Assembly: GCA_037355855.1 (NCBI GenBank)
Contig: CM074760.1
Coordinates: 7,060,501 to 7,124,500 of the forward strand
Origin: Pseudo-nitzschia pungens
Lineage: Eukaryota; Bacillariophyta; Bacillariophyceae; Bacillariales; Bacillariaceae
DNA: 64,000 bases
Direction of reading: 5' to 3'
Shown here: in pieces, positions 31,301 to 42,800 of the stretch
How positions within the stretch are numbered: position 1 is the stretch's first letter
How the letters are laid out: every line of letters starts with the position of its first letter
Made by a program: the position numbers and the translations under genes
Notes under the pieces: generated by a model
The model's database searches: none
What the model saw: the letters and a program-made list of their open reading frames with translations, nothing else
Told to the model about the DNA's origin: nothing

Positions 31301-33710
31301 GATTGATGGTGCACGCAAGTTCATGCCTGAGTTATGTGTTCTTCCCAAGCCTCAAAGCAGAGATCGGCCAACAGATCATCCCGATTTAGCTCTGCGGCTT
31401 CTTGCACCTTATGTTGCTTTCGAGATATTTGACGACTCACCTGAATCTGTAGCGGCAAGGAAAGAGGAACTATCTTCTTGCTTGTTGCATGCTGCACTAT
31501 CGAATTCATTCACATCAAGTCAAAAGTCTGTAATGAGAGAGAGGGCGTGCGATTTACTTGTCCCAAAGAACCAAGATTACAACAATCCAATTCAAAGACA
31601 TTATACGGAAGAAGGACTAAATGCACTTAATTGTATAGAGGCAAACGTTGTCTCAGGATCTGTCGACGACATGAGGCAACTTATGCATTCTATGATACCA
31701 AATGCAACTTCTGTTGACATCATGCGTCTATGTGAACTTGCAACAGCTAAGCACCTATTCAAGTCATATGCATCGGCACCTAACGCTGTTTTGGACGATG
31801 CAACCCGTTCACATGCAGTACAAATTGCAACCCTCATGCTGCGTCTTTCGCAAATCCTCCATCGACTTGGCATACTCGAACGATACGTCAACAGAAGCGA
31901 AGATACGGGGCACGGGGATGATTACAACTCCGAAAGTCTTTTGCAACTAATTGAAGATGCAATTGCCGACATGGAAGCAACCTTTCCGGAGGCTTTTCTA
32001 AAGAAGATGCCGGAGTATACCAGTATATGGACAAGAAAATTCAATCATGCAGTTCGGGCGTGTCGCTGGAATCAAGCATACAATGCCTGCGTCAAGAATC
32101 CTTTGGAAGCTCATCGGGAAAACAACTTTAACCGTTTGGTTCGAGCGATGATTGATTCGGGGGCCCTTAATGAACTTTTGGACATGTGCACACAACTTGG
32201 GGTGGAAGATTCTATGTCTGCGTCATCTGAATCCATTGATTTATACGAAATTGCATCTAGCGTTTTACTAACGTATGCGGATTGTGATGTTTATGACTCA
32301 CGTGCTACATCCTCACACAACACAAATCTATCAGACTATCAAGGAGCGCTTTATGCCTTGCATGCCTCTCAGGAGCAATGGAGAAGAGCTGCGCAGTCTT
32401 TAGATCTTCGATATGTAAATGCTGAAAAAGCGCTCAGAAGATTTACAGGAAAATCTGGACAAAATGTACAAACTTCGGAACTACGAGATGGTTTGATTGT
32501 TCAGGATTTAGTTTTGTCAGCCTGTGGGTCGGCAAATTCTATTCAGCTAGTACGAGACCCCGACTATCGTTTTCTAGTTTCGGGTGAATATGGAAAGTTT
32601 AGCGTAATCCAATCGGGAGATGATCCCGGAGTCCAGACCCCGAACAAATTGAAACGCGGTAGATCGAACGATGCAAATAGTAACGGAACTGACAATGAAG
32701 ATGAGGCGCACCGTCTCTCGAATTTTATGGTTGGTGAACACTTAGATGGGAGAGCAATGCGAAGTTTAGCATTGAGGACTCTTTTCTTTGACAGATCAAC
32801 AAGCTACACCTTTGCAAAATCTGCTTTCCGCCGTGGCATTGGTACATCCCAAATCGATATCGATGAACTCTTCAAAAACGGTTACTACCAATATGGATTG
32901 CTGCTCGCGAAGGCACAGAGCATGGTCTATCAAAACGGTAAATCTAAACCCGAAGGCAATGATATCTTTGGAAACTACCTATCTCAATTGATGGGAGAAT
33001 ACTTGGTTCCCTTGACTTTTTCAAACGATGTCATGGCAAGACCAACTCTCCAACAATTACAACTTTCTATTGACACGGCATCAACTTCTGAAAGTGCGGC
33101 GTCATATATTGCTACCGAAAGATCCTTAGATCTGGCTCGTCTAGAAAAGTCAGCCGTGAAGGCCGCTGCTTTGGTGTTGCTCAGGGAGTTCACAATGACT
33201 CACTCGACTGCTGAGACGCCGCTCGCGCTCGATGTTGCTTTCTCATTCCTCGATAGAAATGACAGCATCAAATTTCCAGTGTGGCTTGAAAGAGTATTGT
33301 TGGGGGTAGACCCAAATACTGCCGGAGGAGGGGCCTTCGCACCAAGATCAAAGGGTGTCTCTAAGGCATACCTGGGAGACCCCTCGGCTCTACTTCGATT
33401 ATACACGAAGAGAGGAATGTTCACAGAAGCTTGCAATGTTGTGACCTTGGTTTTGGACAAAAACGGGCGCGCAACCGATGCAGCATCTAGGCTGCCGGAG
33501 AAAGGAAACATAGACTGTGTGCCGTACCACTCGATCGATATGCTCTGGAACCTGATTGAGATCGCTTGTTCCAAGGGTGCTTATGAGAACGACGAAAAGC
33601 ACCGTATTCTTAGGGCACGTGGAGACATGGAAGAGGCGTTGAAGAAACACTATGAACGGATGCAAGTGAGCGAAATGGGACTGCGGAGTGCACGGATTCT
33701 GAACGCATAG
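28359..33710 (+). CDS. NUP160: Nup160/Nup120-like scaffold nucleoporin, 1783 aa, single exon
   Basis: This is the largest gene of the window, open for 5.35 kb without an intron. The N-terminal third looks like a beta-propeller: alternating hydrophobic strands, including LVFSLHSDASVRKWMVDP, the place where Nup160/Nup120 have a WD-like 'D..vR.W.l'. The rest is helical: NQAYNACVKNPLEAHRENNF, then 'FNRLVRAMIDSGALNELLDM', 'YQGALYALHASQEQWRRAAQ', 'SLDLRYVNAEKALR'. This matches the family's 'nEAy.al..np...r...L..lv..L' and 'lYalh....nyr.AA' order. Nup160 is part of the Y-complex (Nup84/Nup107) of the nuclear pore. It is longer than the usual 1000-1500 aa because of acidic and basic linkers (for example about residues 485-500 and 885-920). 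The call rests on pattern, not on a search. Confidence 0.72.
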   Translation: MEEIPIVFPSHAENPRRYVIDVDAKRLKLLDLDNADKELQQFQSSASASSSNAASFVQPLDEALLGAASVSSVNVGGQELLLTTSALIDKPSVISVALSWKKLKEDILDSPAIIEIETKDLRVVAVRAFASDNGIDLVFVGCLGTIIGVSLDANLHAETEVPLKVLNRGDYVPAPLLEQVRPSSLQGNMVSFLPSKNNLIVMALAPLILTIDWKDTGHSSVWSETQCKDEMSARSAPFTGMITNLPSLILGKIDADVVDMAPAAALCVSTNTIGSDNENATAVLVFSLHSDASVRKWMVDPESSMSPIAVSSLDSRKLAPPSTWSDGIKSIGLCSRLYEQTFALAVHIKTNTISSYNEGLSDCNFWVFEGNEKSESMMHCHVMKVPDDAASLVGMSFSPSQRRCTLSVVFESMKSSNDTHRRDSVASGIKFVNYPPSLLSIVSSEPEEVDTMDLDKIATTELTRLRSLPFGSIVMKEIEEGECDDDDDGFDSKEPISVEQALNKLDSLYMKHLFRPIFPRGNGTVLAPSEVCIRRALSKLVHGAIKEHGMSVELETIKTLYEWRSRDKRKFMTVSPSKMSRNLLTPENAARTPRNKSGDARLSVYESFVEPDEDVEGGDMMVDNEYDELEQLDEELFSEIETHESRWQRLLYQIWEEEQILRSPQCVSWLESLPVQILVRGNVVTTLTSNGRSNTNRKTLWKKSLEEASKNILELIETDHDKSKNLYEIEEQLTFIISNAQLSISPHTSIIEGLTALGRWAQLQGKTSDDRNLRKLVSEVPVDELVAWIEDRPSDLGIFSQHGDKENEQNDGKWNGQQVAKVQLRHASCSCAIRATDFIRRSRLGKCILLLELAAGSRLIFAAFRAYVQSIAILWTSAQRIKTESAFRTNSGKKMRGRKIRFDDDSPRHSSPPTKRSSFGDNTTSILMPSNSSVSTTLDVVMIRISQDFVGSLNATSSPLSAITVLTGFFVDLIFASKGKAIDGARKFMPELCVLPKPQSRDRPTDHPDLALRLLAPYVAFEIFDDSPESVAARKEELSSCLLHAALSNSFTSSQKSVMRERACDLLVPKNQDYNNPIQRHYTEEGLNALNCIEANVVSGSVDDMRQLMHSMIPNATSVDIMRLCELATAKHLFKSYASAPNAVLDDATRSHAVQIATLMLRLSQILHRLGILERYVNRSEDTGHGDDYNSESLLQLIEDAIADMEATFPEAFLKKMPEYTSIWTRKFNHAVRACRWNQAYNACVKNPLEAHRENNFNRLVRAMIDSGALNELLDMCTQLGVEDSMSASSESIDLYEIASSVLLTYADCDVYDSRATSSHNTNLSDYQGALYALHASQEQWRRAAQSLDLRYVNAEKALRRFTGKSGQNVQTSELRDGLIVQDLVLSACGSANSIQLVRDPDYRFLVSGEYGKFSVIQSGDDPGVQTPNKLKRGRSNDANSNGTDNEDEAHRLSNFMVGEHLDGRAMRSLALRTLFFDRSTSYTFAKSAFRRGIGTSQIDIDELFKNGYYQYGLLLAKAQSMVYQNGKSKPEGNDIFGNYLSQLMGEYLVPLTFSNDVMARPTLQQLQLSIDTASTSESAASYIATERSLDLARLEKSAVKAAALVLLREFTMTHSTAETPLALDVAFSFLDRNDSIKFPVWLERVLLGVDPNTAGGGAFAPRSKGVSKAYLGDPSALLRLYTKRGMFTEACNVVTLVLDKNGRATDAASRLPEKGNIDCVPYHSIDMLWNLIEIACSKGAYENDEKHRILRARGDMEEALKKHYERMQVSEMGLRSARILNA

Positions 33711-35010
33711 ACGCATTGAATTGGAATATAATTTGGGAACGCGCGCCTTGTGTAACCTGTTGCCTGCATCTTATCGTCATCAAGGCATATTCAATGGTAT
33801 GATACAGTAGCACCATTATTTTTCATTTACACATCCGCCCAAGGTTGATTGTCGTATTGCAACTATTGTAGATATTTCAGTTACGCTTGAAGTGTATTGT
33901 ATGATTGCTCCGTGCGATATAAACGGCAACGTCAGTTTATATTGTTTGTGAATCGAGCAAAGGAAATGAAAGACGCTCATACTTCTTACTCCCTTCGTTC
34001 CGTGGTTGCCTTTCGTCCGGTCCATCCCACTCAACCCAACCCTTCTCTTTTGAGAGCGGTGACAATGACCGCGTAGGATCAACGTGCAGTGGAGATGATG
34101 ACGACGGCATTTGCTCCCCCAAAACTCATTCCGAAGTGTATCGACCTAATACAGGTAGAGCTTTGTATTGGGCTGGATAAATACCGTACACATACGTTCG
34201 AAGTCGCAAGTTGCATTCTTGTGAAAAAGAAAAAAAAAGAGATCTGCTGGTCGGATTCCGATTTTGGGCTCCCCGCGACATTCGTACCAATGATTTGTGT
34301 TGCTGCGGTACAACAACGGACAGTCGGAGATGATGACCGGATGAGGGCCATGCGTACATAAGTACAGGTAATCTTACGTAATTGTCCGTTCAATTTTCGT
34401 GTTATTGGATTGTTATTGGATTGGATGATTTTTGATTGATTGAGATTGTTTGTTGATGGCGATTTTCGCTCTCTTCACGATTGATTCATTCCCATCTTCT
34501 GTTAGATCTTACTGCGGGACGCGCAAGCGTAGAGAGTATCGAGTGTTGCCAGGAACATATGGTACCATACAGCAATGTACTGATCGATCAAACTTTAACA
34601 AACGAAGCACTCTCAAGTTGAGAGTTGAGAATGTACAGTTGCGAGCACCACGAACTCATTTGACATCTCTCCATGTGCTGGAGAAGAGCCGAAGCTGTTT
34701 GGAATTCCGTACGTGCATAGTTACTCGTACTCGAATTGGTTCACAGAAGAACTGTGTCAAGTTGCTAGTGCTCTCCAGGAACAATGCTCGCCAATAGCAT
34801 ACTCAACATTTGATTGATTGAGACTTGGAATGAATAGTAGAAAACGCAGCAATACCAGCCGTCTCAACAGGAAGCAAAATGCACGAAAGCAAAATGCACG
34901 AAACTATCCCAGCAATATTGTTCTGCTTGGGGTTTTGTTTTGATAGCCAACATGCATCTTCTGAAGTCCGAAGTCCCGTCGCTGCCTTCGAGTGCTGCGA
35001 AAAAAAAAGC
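33711..35010. other. Intergenic region
   Basis: No gene is supported. Short frames on both strands lack domains. The AT-rich stretch around 34370-34450 has repeated ATTGGATT/GATTGATT words. Confidence 0.5.
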
Positions 35011-35029
35011 AGAACCAAGATTTTCTCTG

Positions 35030-36329
35030 GACTCGTGGTAAAGTCGTCAAAGATTGCTCGCAGTGGGCTGTCGTCGCAACTGTTCACGCGCCAGAGAAGT
35101 CTATTTTCAGGGTGTTGAACCCGCGTGGGTGGTTGGTGCCTGGTTGTTGTCGGGGATGTCAGCACTCCGGGTGATGCTTACACCAAACTCGCAGCGCAGC
35201 ACGACCATATGGTTTGCATTTCGGCTAGGCTTCGTGCCAGAGACAAATCAAATTAAAAGCCTGGCGGGGAAAAATCTTGGCTATCTGTGCGCTATCAATC
35301 ACGGTGCAATAGTTGTTTTTGACTTGGACGACGAAAGTGTTCGGGGACCACTCGAGGACGGTACAAGCATCCCGCTACCATTTTTGTATTCGATGATTCC
35401 GGATTTGATCGGACTATTCTTTTTCAGTTTGCCACCGATCCGAAGGGAAGTGAGAACAATGGTGAAAGCCATGGTAGCTGGGGTTCTCGGATCTCATGTT
35501 CAATCCTTATCTATACATGACTGCGAGTCCAAACTTCTCATGGCCGAAAGGTTTCCCTTTCGACCAACTCAGGGACGACGTCAACCTTAGTTCAAGGAGA
35601 ACGACATCTGTTCACGACATCAAGTACTCTTCTATTGGAGTCATCCAAGCGATATGTACCGGAGAACCTGTCGGCAATGGCATGCATCCTTTTTCTTTGA
35701 TAAAAAATTCGATTGCTTCGTCTATCGAGCCACTACCCCTCCTAATTCCATCCGATAAGTATTCTCCATATAATGCTCACGCCACGACGCATTTGTATCA
35801 TGCACTCTGGGGGCTGTATCTTCCTATTTCTATTCCTGGGCCCGAAGGCGAAATTTGGCGAAGCTACATCACTCAGCGTATCATGAAAGATGTTGGACTT
35901 TATGTGTTATTTACACCCCCAAAAGTGAACCGACATCGCTTCACTGAAAGGCCTGCTGCCGAACGTCACCTCTACAGCAAAACAAATGAGCTGCTTGATA
36001 CGTGGTCATCAGAAGCAGAAACATTGTCGAAGAGGATTCTGGAGCTGTGGACTGCATTGTACGCGAAGAGTTTTTTGAAACATGAAGATTTTTAAAAAAG
36101 CTCTAACTGAGTGGCTGAATAACTTGGATGCAATTGGATGCAATTGGGTGAAATTGACTACAAATTCCCGAACATTCCAAAGGATGGTGTAAGCGTTTCG
36201 GACTTGCTTCCACGCCCTCAACTTTCAATGGAAGGCGGAGAGTCATACAGAGCATTTCCTCACATCGATCGAACGATTGGAAACGGGAGACCAGATAAAG
36301 CAGTGGTGAAGCTATTTCGATGGCAATGA
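35030..36329 (+). pseudogene. Decayed DUF288/STELLO-type glycosyltransferase-like gene
   Basis: Recognisable family segments lie in successive frames. They are CSQWAVVATVHAPEKSIFRV (about 35055-35115), then GWCLVVVGDVSTPGDAYTKL (from 35131), then AGKNLGYLCAINHGAIVVFD (from about 35260), then MFNPYLYMTASPNFSWPKGF with 'YNAHATTHLYHALWGLYLP' and 'RSYITQRIMKDVG' (35496-36095), then 'KKALTEWLNNLDAIG', then 'FPNIPKDGVSVSDLLPR'. These are the landmarks of DUF288, the domain of plant STELLO proteins, Golgi proteins linked to cellulose synthase complexes. At least five frame changes and several stops intervene, so a normal protein cannot be made from this sequence. Four of the changes have the same +1 polarity. 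Exact ends are uncertain. Confidence 0.75.
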
Positions 36330-36429
36330 ATGAATGGCCACTGTTGTAGTCTTGGATCATGGTACGTTTATTCTTCTCGATTGCGATAGGTTTCAAAAAG
36401 TTGGTCCGCGTTTCTGACCACTGTTAACG

Positions 36430-37190
36430 GTTCTTCTTCCCAATCCTTTGGTAGTACCACGGTCAATTACTTGGATGTAATTTTCACTGATGCAAATTTG
36501 AATGAAATGGTACCTTTGATCAACCGACTTGCAAGCAATATCGCTGGATCATCTGACTTTATACTTGAAGTGGACACAGATGAATTTTTGTTTGTTCCTG
36601 ATCCTCACGAAAGGGCGTCGATGACTCCTCTATCTGCTTCTTTGTCGGGATTTGGAAGGAACAACTATCATCCATTGCGACTACTCCAGCGAAAACTGGA
36701 GCGAAAACTGGAACAGGGTTGGATTGGTATGGGAATAAGGTGGACTGTGACTTCTCATGCGTCTCAAAAGGTATGCAAGGATAATTGTTATTCGCCACCA
36801 GAAAAATTTCCATGTAAAACGCCTCTCGGGACTGCGATTGTAGGGGCGATTGCAGTACAAAAGAGTGTTTGAATCGATAGTACCCTTTGAAGGTCGAAAC
36901 GCTTTCAACCTGGGTGGCCATGTTTGTAGGTATGGACGAAGTGGTTCCAACAGATTCTGGAATTGTTCATTGTCACTTCAGATGCATTGAAATCGAAGTG
37001 GAAAACTGCAAACGAGTCCTCTAGAGAATCATGACTACTTTCCTCCGTCAAATACCACCGAAGAAGTAAGAGTTCTGCTGGAACAGAAGTTGGGAGTGCC
37101 ACCGGATCACGATATCTGTCATAAAAAGTACGAAGATGAATCCATTGCCAGCGTTCACAAGGCTGCATTTTCCCCAAAAGGCTAATTTGA
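36430..37190 (+). pseudogene. Decayed glycosyltransferase-like fragment with a DxD-type motif
   Basis: A frame from 36471 contains FILEVDTDEFLFVPDPHERA, resembling the 'vDtDEF' metal/sugar-nucleotide site of GT92/GT2-like transferases. After a frame change comes KRVFESIVPFEGRNAFNLGG (from about 36850), after another comes MDEVVPTDSGIVHCHFRCIE (from 36932), and after a third NHDYFPPSNTTEEVRVLLEQ (from about 37027). The order of segments suggests one former gene whose product acted on glycans. It follows the DUF288 pseudogene on the same strand with only about 100 nt between them, so both could be parts of one old locus. The exact family is not certain. Confidence 0.55.
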
Positions 37191-37776
37191 CCAGAAAATA
37201 TGGAATCTAAATACTATATGAATAGGGCGTTGCGGAATATGAAGAGTACCCAGATTTTGCTTATTTATTGGAGAAGTCGATGAAAGTATGGCATGAATGA
37301 CTACTCGCCATACTAACGTTCACTAAGCTGGCACTGCGGTTTTTGTCGGTCGAAAAAATTGCCTGCGAGCTCCCGAGTGTCAACATTGGGAGTTAGTTTC
37401 AGATTTTCGAGACCCAAAAGGTTGGTGCACGTCAGGTTGGAGATCCCAATTGAAAAATGGTGCGCGCCACCATGGCACCAATGTAAGCTCCAACGACGTG
37501 TTGACCAGAATTGCCGAAAACAAAATCATAAATTATATAAGCGCAATTCTCATTCGTTACTGTCCAGCAGTGTGCTCTGCTCTCTTTTCTTGTAATTTTA
37601 GGTACTGCGTACAAAGATCTTTTGAATGGAGCAACAAGGTATCATTCGACAGTTTCAGACCCTGGCTAAATGCAAACCTCTAGGCAGCACGATGTGCCGT
37701 CCCAAACCTGGTCACAAGGTCTTTCACAATAAATGATATAATCTTATGATCTTACTCTATTAATACATATTTTTCA
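37191..37776. other. Intergenic region, possible further gene debris
   Basis: The stretch keeps moderate open frames on both strands (37359-37595 and 37432-37614) but no recognisable motif. It may be leftover sequence of the neighbouring pseudogene. Confidence 0.35.
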
Positions 37777-39899
37777 CTATTCATGATTGCATGATAACTG
37801 TTTCCTTCTCGTAGATATTTTGGTTACAAATCTGGGACACCTTTGGCATGACTTCGGACATTTCAGCCATAATGGTTTGCCTTCGATAGGTTTTGTCGCA
37901 TTTCTTCTTCTTTTTGACCCACTTACATTTCTTCTTTCTTCTTCCTTTTTTGACTGTGATCTTTCCTTCAACGTCCTTGCATTTTGTATGACTAGGAGAT
38001 CCGGTGGGTGATCCGGTGGGAGATCCGGTGGGAGATCCGGTGGGAGATCCGGTGGGAGATCCGGTGGGAGATCCGGTGGGAACTAGAGGTTTTTCGCCAA
38101 CTCGAAAGTGCTCAGCTTTGATCGAAAATTTGTCCCCTCTATCACCGGAAAATACAACATTTCCTCGGAAATCAAGAGCACGGGTGCACTCGGTATGATC
38201 GCACTTTATGCCGTCACCCCATTCGTCATAAAAAACAACTTTATAGTTTTTGTCATACTCCAGGCATACAGCTTGGGTGTACGTAGTCTTCTTGTCTGGC
38301 ATCAATGGTCCCTTGGCCACAACTTGCCCGATCTCATCATCGACTGCAATAGCAAAGTAGTTTTTATCTTCGGGGTGATCGTCAGTTGTAACCTCGAAAG
38401 TGTAGAAGCCACATTCTTTCGGTGGGTTTAGTTCTTGAGGTTCATGTTGAACGTCAGTAACTCGAATAAGTGCGTCTCGAAAGCCGTCTTCGCCATTTGC
38501 AAGACCGATAAACTTGATTTCCACATCCCTCTCGCCATTGAATTTATGCAAAGTAAATGATTCACCCAATCTCAATTTTCCAACCTTGGTTGAAAAGTTT
38601 TTTGAATTTCCCTCCTTGCGGACAATTGTGACCATATTTTTGTCTTCAAATGTGTCTTTGTGGATCCCATCCTGGCGATTGTAACCGATGTAATAACCGT
38701 TATTCCCGAAAGCCGTTTCTTCTAATCGAAGTACAACAGTTGCATCACTGTTCTCTTTGTAGTCCGAAACCCCATTTAGAGTGAAGTAGTGGATCGGATC
38801 TTGGGCAGAAAGAGGATTTATTGACAGTGACCTTGTCGCTGTACCAACCAATTTGGTAACTGTTGTAAGGATTGAAACACACATGGGAATCGTCCTCCAT
38901 GTGTGATTGGCCCATGACGCCTGTTCGGTCTCCGTATTGCTTTTTCTCACACTCTTCATGAAATTTACATCCTTCCTCGACTTCTCCGGAATGACCAAGG
39001 CCCAAACCGTGACCAACTTCATGCAGTTGGAAAAGTACGGCAGATCCTGCTTTGTCGTTGTAGTAGCTAAATCTGCACCCAACGCACGATTGGGCAAACC
39101 ATTCCCTTTCACCATAGAAGCTGCCGGGTGGCAAAACGAAAGCGACAATATCGTATGTGTCCAAGTCCCCGAGCTGATCTTTGGCACCAGCTATGGCTGC
39201 TTCTCGAAGAAAAACGTAACGGTTGTCGTTGGATAGATCAAAATCGATATTCACGTCGACAACTCCATTCTCAACTTCAACTCCTGAATCGGTTTTCCCT
39301 GAGAAGGGTTGGATCTTAAGCTTCCCATATGAACAGGCTTCGAGTTGTGACTTGAGACAGCTATCGTCGTCAAAGAAATCATCTTTGAGCTTAGCGATGC
39401 TAGCATCCGGTGCAATGTTATTGGAGTCGGATATTCGAATCACTAGAGTATTGTAGACCCCAACCTTTTCCGCTAGGTTCCTGTCGATCATCGTGGCGTC
39501 GTCCCCACCGAGATCATTATGAAGTTCGACGATTGCATCCGGAGGAATATAGATCTTTGGATATTCAGGGTCAACAATGGCTTTGTTAGCAGTCAATACC
39601 GACATGCCAGATATGGCACGTTCACTGATAGGTTCAGGCATGTCAATTTCCAGAAACTGCAAACGAAGACTTCGAGACTCTTCTTTTGGTAACTCGCAAA
39701 CCCATTTTTCTGTTGGAAATCCATTGCTGTATATCGTATCCTCGATGTACAACTTGCATGTCGTTCCTCGGGACAAGTATCGACCGTGGATTTGTTCTGG
39801 AGTAGATGTGTTTGATCCTCTGAGGACTGTTGAGGATACAGCTCTTAGGATGCAAGCGAAAATCGTGAATAAAAAGGGATTTATTTTGCATTTCATCAT
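37777..39899 (-). CDS. Gametolysin-like (M11) zinc metalloprotease with GSPT-repeat tail; two frameshifts
   Basis: The first frame (39899 downwards) begins with a signal peptide (FLFTIFACILRAVSS) and a prodomain-like region. It then has the zinc site HEVGHGLGLGH (H293, E294, H297, H303) followed by YGDRTGVMG and CFNPYNSYQIGWYSD, the M11 pattern around the Met-turn. Near 38830 the frame must move by +1 to continue as INPLSAQDPIHYFTLNGVSD. A beta-rich domain follows with 'CLEYDKNYKVVFYDEWGDGI', then seven GSPT repeats of 12 nt (about 38003-38090) and a lysine/cysteine-rich end. A second +1 move near 37880 would restore CPKSCQRCP, a Cys pattern common at diatom protein ends. Gametolysins cleave cell-wall glycoproteins. 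It may be secreted. The frameshifts are either assembly errors or inactivating changes. Confidence 0.78.
38003..38090. repeat. 12-bp tandem repeat coding for GSPT units
   Basis: Seven copies of GGTGGGAGATCC-type units, the first with a T/A variant (GGTGGGTGATCC). On the minus strand they encode G-S-P-T, a linker type frequent in diatom secreted and wall proteins. Confidence 0.92.
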
Positions 39900-42800
39900 G
39901 TTTCAGTTCAGGTAGTAGTATTACTTTGATATATTTGACGTTTTGTTGGTCGGTCGAAATTAAAATTATGATTGAAGGGATTCTCTGATTGAACACACTT
40001 CACGAACCTTCTCTCAATAGAGAACCCTATCCCGTTTTGCAATCTTAGAATACGATTTCATTGCGAAGCTTGATTCTAATTTTCCTTGATCAAGGCACTT
40101 TCGAAAGGTTTTGAGGCGTCTTTTGAAATAGTTTCTCATCCGAACCACTCAATCTTGATAAAGTTGAGGGGCATAAAGGTTTTCAATGTGGCGCGAATCT
40201 TGGTGCGTTCATAATTTTTTGCAGAATCCATCGAACTGTGGAAATTTCTCGTTGAAATCGGGAAAGCTTCCGAGGCGAACGGGTAAAATAGTCACAGGGT
40301 CACCTACCGAAACTCAAAGATGAATTATGGAATATTGAAGGCTATTATTTTTTGTATTACGAATTTGAATTGTGAAAATTCTGATGGGCTTGATACGGTG
40401 GTACGTGACCTTTCTTACTCGTAGAGTTTGAGTGGCTCAGTCATTGTCGTTCAAGTTGTGTTTGGGTAGAGAGCAGTACGGAATTGGAATGCGAAGTACG
40501 TACTTCGTAGTTACAAGTCCTTCTAAACGTGTTTCTACGTGCAGAAAATTCGTCGGCGTAAAGAGCCGTTCGAATGAAGCACTGCCTGATAAAAATATCA
40601 GAAGAAGTACTTCCGATGTCTCGAAGAATATTTCCGACTACATCAAACCAGTCCCACGAAAGACTGTGTCCTCATAGCATCACATTCTCATAATCCCACT
40701 GAGATAATCGAACGGGGGTTCTTTTCATTAGACATCAATCATACGTCACGTCAATCTCTCCCGTCGAAGAGGCGATAATTTGGGGTCATGTGCAGCCACC
40801 AGACCTAACTCTTTCTTCGCCAATGGTAAGCGATTGCTGGTGCGTCTTGAGAGAACCCTGGTAGCGTTTTATTGTTATCAGGCTGATACAGTATCTCTTT
40901 TTTCATTGTAAAGAAAAATGCATTCAACATCTCCTCAATTGTTCAGTCCCACCACCCATGAAGTACTAGAAAACAGCAATACGCAACAAAGAAAACAAAA
41001 GTGGTATAGCTCCAACTCCGAGGCAATTGATTGAGGATATACTCGTACCTACTACTGACTCCTAAAGCCTCTACCACTAGTAGTAATACTACTAATAGAA
41101 CCGACCTATGATTAGTACGTACCGTATTTTGAAATGATTGTCCATATTTGTTGTATGTTCTAAAATGAGGAGTTCTACTAGTACTAGTAGTAGCTGCAGT
41201 TGATTCCGACCCTCTGACTTACTTCTTTGGAGAATGTTGGTGAGGAGCAACAATGTTTTTGTGGTTCTTGGAAATGACTTTTTTTTTGTACTCATTACAA
41301 GATAGTAGTATTAGTAGTACCATTCCTCCCAAGAAGCGACCACCATAATTGTCATGCAGCATTGCTGATACTACTAGGAACTTCTTGTCAAGCAAAGCTG
41401 TGTGTACATTCTGGCAATTGTTGATCCAACAAGGATGTAATGACAAGTAGACCAAATTGCATTTGTGAGGAGCGACATAGGCAAGGAAAGAAAAACATCC
41501 AACACATGGACTCTGCTGGTAGTAGTAGTTGATCGTACTTAAGTTGAAGGAACTGATTTGCTACTCCTAGTAGTAGTACAAGACCACTGACTATAAGACT
41601 ACTAGTACTAATACTAGTACTACTAGCTACTATTTCTACTCTCCAGATTAGTTTACTTCACGCAAGATAGTCGAAAATAATAAAAAATACTTTAGACAAT
41701 AGTACCAGTAGAATAGTACTAGCACTTGCTTCTTGGTATTACTACTACTACTACTACTNNNNNNNNNNNNNNNNNNNNNNNNNNNNNNNNNNNNNNNNNN
41801 NNNNNNNNNNNNNNNNNNNNNNNNNNNNNNNNNNNNNNNNNNNNNNNNNNNNNNNNNNNNNNNNNNNNNNNNNNNNNNNNNNNNNNNNNNNNNNNNNNNN
41901 NNNNNNNNNNNNNNNNNNNNNNNNNNNNNNNNNNNNNNNNNNNNNNNNNNNNNNNNNNNNNNNNNNNNNNNNNNNNNNNNNNNNNNNNNNNNNNNNNNNN
42001 NNNNNNNNNNNNNNNNNNNNNNNNNNNNNNNNNNNNNNNNNNNNNNNNNNNNNNNNNNNNNNNNNNNNNNNNNNNNNNNNNNNNNNNNNNNNNNNNNNNN
42101 NNNNNNNNNNNNNNNNNNNNNNNNNNNNNNNNNNNNNNNNNNNNNNNNNNNNNNNNNNNNNNNNNNNNNNNNNNNNNNNNNNNNNNNNNNNNNNNNNNNN
42201 NNNNNNNNNNNNNNNNNNNNNNNNNNNNNNNNNNNNNNNNNNNNNNNNNNNNNNNNNNATTTGACCACCTGGTGAGTTCGAAAGTTCTGGTGACACACAA
42301 CAACAAGTAGCTAGTAGAAGCAGTTTTTGGCACAATATTATTATTGTTGTATCTGTCCTCGTAGTAAGGTTACAACAACAACCATCCCAGCATGCATAAC
42401 GCCACCGCAGCTGGCGGTTCGTACTCGTCGTAGTAGTATCACCAGGACCACACCAATCTTCATCATGATCGTTTCCTCCTCCCAAAAAGAAGGGTTTAGT
42501 AGTAGCACGAGTACGGTACTACTACTAGGGCTACTCGTCGTACCACCAATACCAAAAACATTACTCAATAAAAAATCTCAACTGGTGGCACGAGCACTGC
42601 ACAGGTAACCTTATGCGACTACCAGCAGTCGCTCACTCAGTCCTATGACGGGAGGAGCTCTGGTGGTCTCTCTCATCAATCAACAAATCGTCTTCGGACG
42701 ATGATGATTGGTCGATGCTTGATTGATTGGATCTCTCGATCTTCGCCTCCGGTTCTGATTTGACATCACATACGACTCGTTTGATTGGTTGGAAACAGAC

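Noticed and set aside
38800..38850. A short intron to explain the first M11 frame change
   Set aside because: The only GT-AG pairs I found would remove 32 or 45 nt, which do not restore the frame and are too short for a normal intron.
40432..40677. 81-codon plus-strand frame in the repeat-rich region
   Set aside because: No domain, no leader and no homology recognised; length is within chance expectation.
41648..42485. Open frames spanning the N run
   Set aside because: They consist mainly of unknown residues from the 500-N gap and short repeat-derived ends.
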